This document shows, piece after piece, positions 1 through 5,829 of a stretch of 8,038 nt of DNA; the stretch's first letter is position 1, and the number at the start of each line of letters is the position of its first letter. The stretch covers positions 5,176-13,213 of the forward strand of contig QHYP01000185.1 of assembly GCA_003224195.1 (NCBI GenBank), given 5' to 3'. The notes beneath the pieces are model-generated. The model was not told where the DNA came from. It saw only the letters and a list, made by a program, of their open reading frames with translations, and searched no databases. Source of the stretch: Acidobacteriota bacterium. GTDB taxonomy: Bacteria; Acidobacteriota; Terriglobia; Acidiferrales; UBA7541. The translations under genes and the position numbers were made by a program.

Positions 1-535
1 GATCGTTGGAAGTTGCGGCTGTCATGCCTTTGGCAATGAATCCCTCTTTCCGAAAATTGATTTCCCCGGCAACCGGGGCGGGAAGCTTGCGTGCAACTTT
101 CTGCTCCGGCTCCAGTATGTAGCTCACTCCCGAAACTGGGTCGTGAATCGAGGTGAAGCTGCGCTTCAGAGCGTACTCGTTTCCTTCGAAGGCCAGGGGG
201 CCGATGGCCGGGAGAGTTGCTTCTCGCCGGGTGCGCCCCTGGCTGTCACGAAAAAGGGCCGTTTGTGTTGTTCGATGGATGCGATTCCCGTCGGCGAGCG
301 TTTGCGTCGTTTCGGAGACGGCTACGGCAGAAAACGGCGCGCCTTTCACCAAGTGGTGACTGTCGCCCTCGAAGCCGAGAAGTTCGATCCGCTCGCCGAT
401 AAACCCAGGCTCCGGGGCTTGCAGGTGCATGCCCATCGGGGGAGGAGGCGGGGCGGGCTCCTGCGCGAGCGACGCGCCAGCGAGCAGGAGGATCGCGGCG
501 GATGCAATCAGAAAGATTCCCGTGATTCGAAGCAT
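1..535 (-). CDS. Secreted protein of unknown function (partial, runs off window start)
   Basis: The reading frame opens with ATG at 535 and stays open to base 1, giving 178 codons without a stop; the C-terminus lies outside the window. An AGGAG Shine-Dalgarno lies 8 nt before the ATG, which fixes the start. Residues 1-24 are a classic signal peptide: MLR, a hydrophobic stretch, then SLA before Gln25. A proline-rich linker (PAPPPPP) follows. The mature part carries 'KGAPFSAVAVSETTQTLADG' and a nearby 'RDSQGRTRRE', a pattern I associate with exported proteins of unknown function in Acidobacteriota. It is probably periplasmic or extracellular. It lies 126 bp behind the anti-sigma gene on the same strand, so it may be part of, or controlled by, the sigma/anti-sigma operon (inference). 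The gap holds two palindromic repeats. No enzymatic motif is visible and I do not assign a function. Confidence 0.8.
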   Translation of the reverse strand, partial: MLRITGIFLIASAAILLLAGASLAQEPAPPPPPMGMHLQAPEPGFIGERIELLGFEGDSHHLVKGAPFSAVAVSETTQTLADGNRIHRTTQTALFRDSQGRTRREATLPAIGPLAFEGNEYALKRSFTSIHDPVSGVSYILEPEQKVARKLPAPVAGEINFRKEGFIAKGMTAATSND

Positions 536-597
536 TCTCGTTTCTCCTTTTCTCTCCAGAGACGTTCTCTCAAGCTCTCAGTAAATCTCAGCGCTAC

Positions 598-661
598 AAC
601 GTCATTTGTGACCCCGACCCGGTCGGGGTCAACGTTATTTGTGACCGCATAGCGGTCAACG
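598..661. repeat. Two tandem palindromic repeat units
   Basis: Unit 1 (598-630, 33 bp) and unit 2 (631-657, 27 bp) both have the plan AACGTYATTTGTGACC, a variable centre, then GGTC; AACG follows again at 658-661. The centre is self-complementary in each unit. Unit 1 has 11-bp arms (TGACCCCGACC, 609-619, and GGTCGGGGTCA, 621-631) around one base. Unit 2 has 7-bp arms (TGACCGC, 642-648, and GCGGTCA, 652-658) around ATA. The linker ATTTGTGACC is constant while the two arms change together. Both lengths are multiples of three, and the minus strand is open through them in one frame, reading VD..(palindrome)..VTN. They lie directly behind the anti-sigma stop codon. Confidence 0.85.
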
Positions 662-1375
662 TCAGCGGGCCAGTCGAAAAGCCTCCGGCTGCCCGTCCGC
701 ACCGATCAACAGATCGACCATCACCCATTCGGCGGCACGCTCTTCATTCACGGGGAGGCCGAATGCACCGAGAGCGGCGCGCTGCAAGCGCACACGAATG
801 ACCGATGCATCGTCCGCGCTCGTAACCGGAAGGGCGTACGGAAGCGCGAGAAATTCGCCCGCGGAATCTTTTGCGGCAGGCGCGGACGGATTCCTGCGAG
901 GTCCCTGCTTCTGCGCCCCAGATGCTTTCTGCGAAAGTTCTTCGCTGGCCGCAGGATCCACCTTGTTATTTGTGACCGCATAGCGGTCAACGGGCGGCTG
1001 AGCGGCGAGCGATGAAGAAGGGTTCGCCAGCTTCTGTGGCGCGTGCGGGGCACGCAAAACATACCAAGCAGCGAAGAAAGCGACCGCGGCCGTGGCCGCG
1101 GGGCCCAAAAGCCACACTGGAACCAGCCTGCCAGCACGGGGCTGTGGGCGCAGCCCGCGGACGGCTTCGCGGAGAGCAAGTTCCACGCGTAAAGGAGCAG
1201 CGGCGGAAGAAGTTTCGCGTGCGAGAGCGCGCAGCTCTCCGTCAAGATCCTTCCACGAACCAAGCAAGGCAGAGCAGCGCGGGCAACTGCGGAGGTGCTC
1301 CTCCGCTGCCGCCCGGGAAACGGGACGGCGCTCGAAATCAGGTCCCAGGGATTCGAACTCTTGGCAAGTCATCAT
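662..1375 (-). CDS. Membrane anti-sigma factor with HxxxCxxC zinc-finger (zf-HC2 type)
   Basis: The 237-residue protein has the layout of an ECF anti-sigma factor. An N-terminal cytoplasmic domain carries the zinc-binding signature His27-x3-Cys31-x2-Cys34 (HLRSCPRC), as in RsrA/ChrR-like anti-sigma domains. One membrane segment lies at about 85-107, followed by a Pro/Ala/Ser-rich segment and a C-terminal periplasmic domain (about 190-237, 'SVIRVRLQRAALGAFGLPVN', then 'LLIGADGQPEAFRL'). It should bind and hold the sigma factor encoded 18 bp upstream on the same strand. The first of two adjacent ATGs was taken as the start; the SD-like AGGTGG about 10 nt before it is weak, which fits coupling to the sigma gene. 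Residues 129-137 (VDRYAVTNN) are encoded by a copy of the palindromic repeat found behind the gene, so part of the protein is repeat-derived. The function call is from family layout; the inducing signal is unknown. Confidence 0.82.
   Translation of the reverse strand: MMTCQEFESLGPDFERRPVSRAAAEEHLRSCPRCSALLGSWKDLDGELRALARETSSAAAPLRVELALREAVRGLRPQPRAGRLVPVWLLGPAATAAVAFFAAWYVLRAPHAPQKLANPSSSLAAQPPVDRYAVTNNKVDPAASEELSQKASGAQKQGPRRNPSAPAAKDSAGEFLALPYALPVTSADDASVIRVRLQRAALGAFGLPVNEERAAEWVMVDLLIGADGQPEAFRLAR
965..992. repeat. Palindromic repeat copy inside the anti-sigma gene
   Basis: These 28 bases are identical to 634-661, including the GACCGC-ATA-GCGGTC palindrome. On the minus strand the copy is read in the anti-sigma frame as VDRYAVTNN, in the low-complexity stretch behind the membrane segment. 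A 27-bp insertion keeps the frame. The match ends at GTTATTTG on one side and CAACG on the other; the next bases differ from those at the tandem copies. Confidence 0.85.
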
Positions 1376-1393
1376 CGTTTTAACACCACCTGC

Positions 1394-2005
1394 TCAGCGC
1401 GCCGTGGCTCGCCGGGGAACGCTGCGCCACATCTCGAGCTTGGCGAGTAGCAAGGCGCGGGCGCGGTGCAGCCGGGAGCGGATCGTGCCGATGGGGCAAT
1501 CGAGCAAGCGCGCGGCTTCTTTGTAGCTGAGCTCTTCCAATTCGCACAGGACTACGGCTTCCCGAAAATCGGGCGGGAGGCGCAAGACCGCTTCGTGCAC
1601 GTGCTCGGTCAACTGCGAGCGCTCCGCCCAGGCGGCCGGCGTCTGCATATGCGCGAGTTTATCCGCCTGCGAACCGTGAACCTCCGCGTTCGCCTCACTG
1701 TCCGGTTCGAGGGGAACTTCTCTTGGTGCGCGCTCGAGATGCTTGAGCACGCGATTGCGGGCAATGCCGAAGAGATACGCGCCCAGAAGCCCGCGGGCTG
1801 AGTCGAATTTGGATGGCGCGCGCAGCAAAGTCAAAAAGACCTCCTGGACAATCTCTTCGGCGGCCCAAGGACTGCCGGACATGCGCACGGCGTAGCGGTA
1901 CAGGCTCGCCTGGTGCGCCCGGTAGATTTCGAGGAAGGCATCCTCGTCGCCTCGGACGGCCCGCCGCAGCAGCTCGTCCTCACCAACATGCGGAGTTTTG
2001 GGCAT
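1394..2005 (-). CDS. ECF (sigma-70 family, group 4) RNA polymerase sigma factor
   Basis: The 203-residue protein has the two-domain form of extracytoplasmic-function sigma factors. Region 2 spans about 23-92 (AFLEIYRAHQ, then 'AAEEIVQEVFLTLLR' and 'GAYLFGIARNRVLKHL'), which binds core RNA polymerase and the -10 element. Region 4 spans about 136-188 with a helix-turn-helix at 'SYKEAARLLDCPIGTIRSRL', which reads the -35 element. There is no region 1 or 3, as expected for the group. The length is typical. The start ATG at 2005 has an AGGAG two bases upstream, a tight but usable spacing. The stop is 18 bp before the anti-sigma gene, the usual cognate arrangement. Its promoter must lie within or beyond the acetyl-CoA synthetase remnant that begins about 10 bp upstream on the other strand. 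The regulon is unknown; the secreted protein at 1-535 is a candidate target. Confidence 0.93.
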   Translation of the reverse strand: MPKTPHVGEDELLRRAVRGDEDAFLEIYRAHQASLYRYAVRMSGSPWAAEEIVQEVFLTLLRAPSKFDSARGLLGAYLFGIARNRVLKHLERAPREVPLEPDSEANAEVHGSQADKLAHMQTPAAWAERSQLTEHVHEAVLRLPPDFREAVVLCELEELSYKEAARLLDCPIGTIRSRLHRARALLLAKLEMWRSVPRRATAR

Positions 2006-2014
2006 CTCTCCTAA

Positions 2015-2524
2015 TTAGACGTTCTGCGCGGCTTCCAATGGTACTTCCCCGCAAATTGGAAAAAAGTTCCCGGCGCGGCGCAACGGGACAAAGACGGCTG
2101 CATCTGGGTGCTGGGGCGGGTGGATGACGTCATCAAAGTTGCCGGGCACCGACTGAGCACCATGGAAATCGAAAGCGCACTGGTGAGCCACACGGCGGTT
2201 GCCGAGGCGGCGGTCGTGTCGCGGCCGGACGAGATCAAGGGCGAAGCGATCGTTGTGTTCTGTACGCTGCGCACCGGCAGCACACCGAGCGAAGAGCTGC
2301 GCCTGCAACTCTGCGAGCACGTGGCGCAAACGATCGGAACCATTGCAAGGCCTGCGGAAGTGCGTTTTGCTGATCTGCTGCCGAAAACGCGCAGCGGAAA
2401 AACAATGCGGCGACTGCTGCGGGAGTTGGCGCAAAAGGGTTCCGTCGCCGGAGACGTATCCACGCTCGAGGATTTTTCCGCAATCGAGAAACTGACTCAA
2501 CAGCAAGCCCGCGACGAAGAATAA
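2015..2524 (+). pseudogene. acs: Acetyl-CoA synthetase C-terminal fragment (5'-truncated)
   Basis: The frame after a TAA at 2012-2014 is open to TAA at 2522-2524. From about 2087 it reads as the C-terminal domain of AMP-forming acetyl-CoA synthetase: 'RDKDGCIWVLGRVDDVIKVA', then GHRLSTMEIESALVSH, then PKTRSGKTMRRLLREL, ending in a GDVSTLEDFSAIEKL tail. The A10 lysine of PKTRSGK, used for adenylation and acetylated as a control in intact enzymes, is kept. The whole N-terminal adenylation domain (roughly 450 residues) is missing. The stretch 2024-2086 still resembles Acs (LRGF, ANWKKVPG, AAQRDKDG) but seems to lack the usual 'YxxGD' segment between PG and AAQ, which suggests internal deletion. 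There is no credible start or SD; GTG 2108 would give 138 residues. It meets the next gene tail to tail, 29 bp apart. It is most likely a decaying remnant; a stand-alone C-terminal domain is less likely. Confidence 0.8.
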
Positions 2525-2553
2525 ACCGACGAAAGCGCAGGCTGGCGGTTCCG

Positions 2554-3369
2554 CTACGCGCGGGGGCGAAACATGGAGGCGGCAACACCGGTGACGAAAC
2601 GGCGCGTGGCCAGACGCTGGCCGTGGACGCCGAGATAGTTTGCCAAGCCCGAAATGACGTAGCTTTTTCCCGCGGCGAGAGCGCGGAGGCCGGTGCGGGC
2701 GACCTTTGCCGCGGATTCCTGCCGGCGCCTCGTGTGGGCGGGCTGGCCGGCAACGTCGTGGAATTCCGTGGCGGTAGATCCAGGGCAAAGACAGCAGACG
2801 CGCACGCCGTAGGGCTTGACCTCTTCGGCGAGGCCTTCGGCAAAGAGCAGATCGAAGCTTTTCGTGGCAGCGTAGACAGAAATGAAGGGCACGGCCTGAA
2901 ACGCGGCCGTGGAGGCCACGATGAGCACATCGCCGCGGCAGCGTTCGACCATCGCAGGAAGATAAAGCCGCGTGAGAAGAACAACGGCGGTGCAGTTCAC
3001 CTGGACCATGTCGAGGAGGCGCTGAGAATCGAGCATGTAAAACTCGCCGTAGACGCCAAAGCCGGCGTTATTGATGAGAAGATCGATCTGAATTGCTTTC
3101 TGCGTCGTGAAGGCGAAGATCGCCTCAGGTGCGCGGGGATTGGCGAGGTCGGCTATGATGATTTCCGTTTGAACGCGATTCCGAGCAGAGAGTGAGCGAG
3201 CGAGTTCCTCCAGGCGGTCGCCGCGCCGAGCGGTGAGAACGAGATTTGCGCCCCGGGCGGCGAGCTCCTCGGCGAATGCCTTGCCGATCCCGGCGCTTGC
3301 GCCGGTCACGAGAGCCCACTTGCCGCGCCAGCGATCAAATTCACGTGTGATCGCGGTGCGGTCAACCAT
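2554..3369 (-). CDS. Short-chain dehydrogenase/reductase (classical SDR, NADP(H)-type)
   Basis: This 271-residue enzyme has all classical SDR marks: cofactor loop TGASAGIG (22-29), NNAG (100-103), and the catalytic Ser153, Tyr166 and Lys170 (YAATK), with the usual 13-residue Ser-Tyr spacing. Basic residues after beta-2 (ARR, 47-49) suggest NADPH. PG at 196-197 is the usual motif after beta-6. It resembles the DltE/YqjQ-like subgroup that reduces or oxidises small carbonyl or alcohol substrates; the substrate cannot be read from the sequence. The ATG at 3369 was chosen although the frame is open further upstream: the upstream part lies inside the preceding dehydrogenase gene, and MVDR-AITREFDRWRGKWALVTG gives a normal SDR N-terminus. 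The start overlaps the previous stop by 8 bp (ATGGTTGA), implying translational coupling. Soluble, cytoplasmic. Confidence 0.92.
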   Translation of the reverse strand: MVDRTAITREFDRWRGKWALVTGASAGIGKAFAEELAARGANLVLTARRGDRLEELARSLSARNRVQTEIIIADLANPRAPEAIFAFTTQKAIQIDLLINNAGFGVYGEFYMLDSQRLLDMVQVNCTAVVLLTRLYLPAMVERCRGDVLIVASTAAFQAVPFISVYAATKSFDLLFAEGLAEEVKPYGVRVCCLCPGSTATEFHDVAGQPAHTRRRQESAAKVARTGLRALAAGKSYVISGLANYLGVHGQRLATRRFVTGVAASMFRPRA

Positions 3370-4288
3370 GTTGCCCACCGGCGGTGCGTCTCGCCGCTGC
3401 AGGGGCACGCGTGGCGAGTCCCGCATCCTCCGCCGCCAGGCGCCCCAGTACAGCCCAGTCGCTCGCTTCGTTGCCGCGGGCGATGGCCGCCAAGAAACGG
3501 TCGCGCAGGACGCTGGCAAAAGGCATCGGCACGGTTTGAGCTTCGGCCGCGGCCATAACAAAGCGCATGTCCTTCAAGCCGAGCGGCGCGGCGAAACCCG
3601 CCGGCTCGTACTTGTCGCGCAGAATGAGCTCGCCGTAATTCTTATAAACCGGCGCGGGGAAAAGCGTGCTGGTGAGAAATTCGAGATAGGCTGCCGGGTC
3701 TACTTCCGACTTGCGAATCAGCGCCATGGCCTCCGCGAGCGATTCGATGACGCTGGCGAGGAGGAAGTTTCCGCTCAACTTCACGACGTTGGCGAGCGCC
3801 GGAACTTCGCCAACGATCCACTGTTTTGGCCCCAGAGCCTGGAAGAGAGGCTGGCAACGCTCAACGACGTCACTCAAGCCGGCAATAACAACGGCCAAAC
3901 GCCCGGCTTCGGCGGCTTCGGGCCGGCCGAAGACCGGCGCGGCGACATATTCTTGCTGCGCGGTGGCGTGCGCGGCCGCGAGCTTTTCGGAGAGAGCCAC
4001 GCTAATCGTGCTGACGGAAATGTGCGGCACGCCGCGCGGCAGTGAGGCGAGCAAACCTTCTTCGGCGAAGACAACCGCTTCGAGAGCGGCGTCGTCTGCG
4101 AGCATGGTCAGCACAACTTCGGCTTTGCAGGCGTCCGCAATTGACTTCGCAACGATGGCGCCCTCCGGCTGCAGCGCGTAAGCGCGCTCGCGCGTGCGGT
4201 TGTAAACGGTGACGCGGTGGCCTGCGCGAAGCAGGCTGCGCGCGATGCCGGTTCCCATCCGGCCGAGTCCCAGTAAGCCGATGTTCAT
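3362..4288 (-). CDS. NAD(P)-dependent beta-hydroxyacid dehydrogenase (3-HIBDH / GLYR-like)
   Basis: The 308-residue protein has the order of the beta-hydroxyacid dehydrogenase family. It starts with a Rossmann fold GLGRMG (7-12) with NRT at 30-32, which points to NADPH. The substrate-binding strand SVSTIS (91-96) matches the family DxSTxxP region, though the leading Asp and final Pro are replaced. The catalytic Lys170 and Asn174 lie in NVVKLSGNFLLA, and the LKDM signature (238-241) is in the all-alpha C-terminal domain. Relatives reduce glyoxylate and succinic semialdehyde or oxidise 3-hydroxyisobutyrate or tartronate semialdehyde; the NRT motif makes an aldehyde reductase role plausible. The start is ATG 4288, eight bases after AAGGAGGG; ATG 4294 is only two bases from it and adds Met-Ala. 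Its stop overlaps the SDR start, so the two oxidoreductases are probably made together and may act in succession (inference). Confidence 0.9.
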   Translation of the reverse strand: MNIGLLGLGRMGTGIARSLLRAGHRVTVYNRTRERAYALQPEGAIVAKSIADACKAEVVLTMLADDAALEAVVFAEEGLLASLPRGVPHISVSTISVALSEKLAAAHATAQQEYVAAPVFGRPEAAEAGRLAVVIAGLSDVVERCQPLFQALGPKQWIVGEVPALANVVKLSGNFLLASVIESLAEAMALIRKSEVDPAAYLEFLTSTLFPAPVYKNYGELILRDKYEPAGFAAPLGLKDMRFVMAAAEAQTVPMPFASVLRDRFLAAIARGNEASDWAVLGRLAAEDAGLATRAPAAARRTAGGQHG

Positions 4289-4295
4289 GGCCATG

Positions 4296-4303
4296 CCCTC
4301 CTT
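4296..4303 (-). promoter_or_regulatory. Ribosome binding site that decides the dehydrogenase start
   Basis: AAGGAGGG (read on the minus strand) is a near-perfect anti-16S match. It stands 2 nt from ATG 4294 and 8 nt from ATG 4288. The spacing favours 4288, which also puts the Rossmann GxGxxG at residues 7-12, as is normal for the family. Confidence 0.75.
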
Positions 4304-4425
4304 GAAGCAATGCAGCGATCGAGCTGGGCGGCGATTTCCTAGCGCCGTTGCAACTTTTCGACCAAGTATTATGAGCGCGTCCTCTCGGATTCGGCCCACT
4401 AACGCCAATCCAGCGGTCGGCCCAA

Positions 4426-4454
4426 ATAGTTGGAGCGGCACTAGACTATATCAA
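4426..4454 (-). promoter_or_regulatory. Weak candidate promoter for the two-dehydrogenase operon
   Basis: On the minus strand, TTGATA (4454-4449) is followed after 17 bp by AACTAT (4431-4426). The -35 is good but the -10 matches TATAAT at only three positions. Transcription would start near 4419 and leave a leader of about 130 nt before the ATG at 4288. The rest of 4289-4532 holds no convincing gene; open frames there are chance or run through the tRNA. Confidence 0.25.
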
Positions 4455-4532
4455 GTGTTGGATGCTGTGGTGGGAAGACTCTCCGCGAGGCGTGACGCGC
4501 AAAAAATCACGTGCGCGGGTGAATCTGCGGTG

Positions 4533-4622
<90 letters not shown>

Positions 4623-4747
4623 TGAACAGCGTGAAACGCCACCAGATTAGCAGAAACGCCGACGAGTCGCAGCAGAGTACGATGAGCGGTAAGGGGTCAG
4701 TTTCCGAGTAGCCTCTTATCCGGGCATGGTCGCCAAAATTTTAGGTC

Positions 4748-4753
4748 TACAAT
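4748..4753 (+). promoter_or_regulatory. Candidate -10 box placing transcription start at the GTG codon
   Basis: TACAAT ends 6 bp before the GTG at 4760, with no Shine-Dalgarno between them. A start 6-8 bp after the box would give a leaderless or nearly leaderless message. There is no good -35 at 16-18 bp upstream, so this is only suggestive. Confidence 0.3.
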
Positions 4754-4759
4754 CGTTGG

Positions 4760-5503
4760 GTGGACCACCATACAGTCGCGGTCGTCAGCATTACGGGTAC
4801 CTGTCTTGATGTGCTGGGTAGTCTCTATCTGGCCTACGATCTATTGGGTGGACAACACGGGCCGTTGCGGCTGCTTACCCGCGCGGTAACGTACTCCGTT
4901 GTCTTCGGCATCGGCTACGGCCTCGGCCTTGGTCTCTTCTTTGGGCTGGCTTCCGGTATCGCGACCGGCATCACCGTTTCGATTGAACTCAGTCGAGCAG
5001 CTCGCGGGCTAGATCATTACTCCTTGTCTTGGGAAGCATTGTTTTCCGCAATTCGCGCGTTCGGTTTTGGAGCTGGGCTCTACAGGACTTTGGGCCTGGG
5101 ATTCGCAACTTCGTTTGCCATCCTCATCACAGCCGGCCAGGTATTGGCCTATTCTCGCGGCATGCGTCCCGGCATGGATTATGCAGCATCGCGTCGTCCA
5201 CGTCTTACGCGTCGTCAGTTTTGGGGAACTGTCGCCCGTACCCTGGGCTATATTGCCACGGCGCTTATCTGTAGCGCTTTCATCCACCACGTGGACCACG
5301 CTTGGTCCTTTGCGATTCGGGTGGGGTTGGTGACCGGCATTGTCACCGGCGTGGGAGCGACGGTCAATCCATATATCGAATACTACGCCGATAATCTCCC
5401 GGAGCGGCGGCTGGGGGCCTTCGGCATCGGGCTGGTTCTTTGCGGTTTTGCTCTGCAATCCATTCAGTATTGGCTGGCCCTATTTGATGTACGTCTGACT
5501 TAG
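4760..5503 (+). CDS. Multi-pass membrane protein of unknown function
   Basis: The 247-residue protein is strongly hydrophobic. Likely membrane spans are near 7-28, 42-75 (long and glycine-rich, perhaps two spans), 112-131, 162-177, 185-204 and 219-241. The connecting loops carry basic residues (SRRPRLTRRQ at about 144-153). Glycine-rich helices (GIGYGLGLG, GFGFGAGLY, GIVTGVGATV) suggest tight helix packing. The cluster HHVDH (176-180), a possible metal or proton site, precedes a span. I recognise no named family; it could be a transporter-like or scaffold membrane protein. The GTG start at 4760 is the first usable start and puts the first span at the N-terminus; no SD precedes it. It stands alone between the tRNA-Ser and tRNA-Gln genes, and no terminator is visible after it. 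Confidence 0.75.
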   Translation: MDHHTVAVVSITGTCLDVLGSLYLAYDLLGGQHGPLRLLTRAVTYSVVFGIGYGLGLGLFFGLASGIATGITVSIELSRAARGLDHYSLSWEALFSAIRAFGFGAGLYRTLGLGFATSFAILITAGQVLAYSRGMRPGMDYAASRRPRLTRRQFWGTVARTLGYIATALICSAFIHHVDHAWSFAIRVGLVTGIVTGVGATVNPYIEYYADNLPERRLGAFGIGLVLCGFALQSIQYWLALFDVRLT

Positions 5504-5718
5504 GCAGTCGCTCCCTCACGCTCCTTCTTTATCTGGGCGAATGGTCGGCGACTCGGAAACTGACCGACTACCCGATGAGGAGGCTGCGTATGCAAGGGTG
5601 GCATGGAGGATAAACGTGGAGCGCAAAAATCCACTCGTACAAGACTTGGATTGCGTATGGCAGCGAACGCGGAAGCCTGTGCTAGGGTTGGGTGGTCTGC
5701 TACACTGAGAAGAACGGC
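5504..5718 (+). other. Gap before tRNA-Gln with two tiny SD-preceded reading frames
   Basis: Two short frames are each preceded by a strong SD at 6-nt spacing. GAGGAGG (5577-5583) precedes ATG 5590, which encodes MQGWHGG and stops at 5613. GGAGG (5605-5609), inside that frame, precedes GTG 5616, which encodes 30 residues starting MERKNPLVQDLDCVWQ and stops at 5708. The second ends within the presumed tRNA-Gln promoter. Neither resembles a known protein. The region also holds a small imperfect inverted repeat (GTCGG near 5542, CCGAC near 5564). A competing 76-residue frame from 5603 runs through the tRNA and is not believed. Confidence 0.2.
5698..5706 (+). promoter_or_regulatory. Candidate extended -10 for tRNA-Gln
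   Basis: TGCTACACT has the TGn extension and a TACACT hexamer, and ends 12 bp before the mature tRNA 5' end. The -35 is not recognisable, which an extended -10 can tolerate. Confidence 0.4.
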
Positions 5719-5793
5719 TCCGGGGTGGTGCAATCGGCAGCACTCCAGACTTTGGATCTGGCTATCCTGGTTCGAGTCCAGGCCCCGGAGCCA
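5719..5793 (+). tRNA. tRNA-Gln, anticodon TTG (UUG)
   Basis: The full cloverleaf is visible. Acceptor arms TCCGGGG (5719-5725) and CCCCGGA (5783-5789) pair perfectly. The D stem is GTGC/GCAC. The anticodon stem CCAGA/TCTGG encloses CTTTGGA, with TTG at 5752-5754. The T arm is CCTGG-TTCGAGT-CCAGG, followed by discriminator G and an encoded CCA (5791-5793). The flanking GGC at 5716-5718 could pair with G73-C74-C75 and lengthen the acceptor helix by three pairs in the precursor. The M50 protease gene starts 36 bp downstream. Confidence 0.95.
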
Positions 5794-5829
5794 AGTCCAT
5801 CGACCGGCGCTGGACTCGGCTACTGCTCG

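Noticed and set aside
143..652. 169-codon plus-strand frame over the secreted protein gene
   Set aside because: The minus strand encodes a signal peptide and a recognisable exported-protein pattern with a good SD; the plus frame is Arg-rich and crosses the palindromic repeats.
2048..2100. GGGAACTT on the minus strand as an autoregulated ECF -35 box
   Set aside because: It is explained as the complement of conserved Acs codons (KKVPG), and no suitable -10 such as CGTC lies 15-18 bp downstream.
3233..4045. 270-codon plus-strand frame over the two dehydrogenases
   Set aside because: Both minus-strand enzymes have complete family motifs; the plus-strand product is a low-quality Arg/Gly-rich shadow.
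4485..4532. T-run (ATTTTTT on the minus strand) after tRNA-Ser as an intrinsic terminator
   Set aside because: No stable GC hairpin lies immediately before the T-run; only the six-base palindrome CACGTG does.
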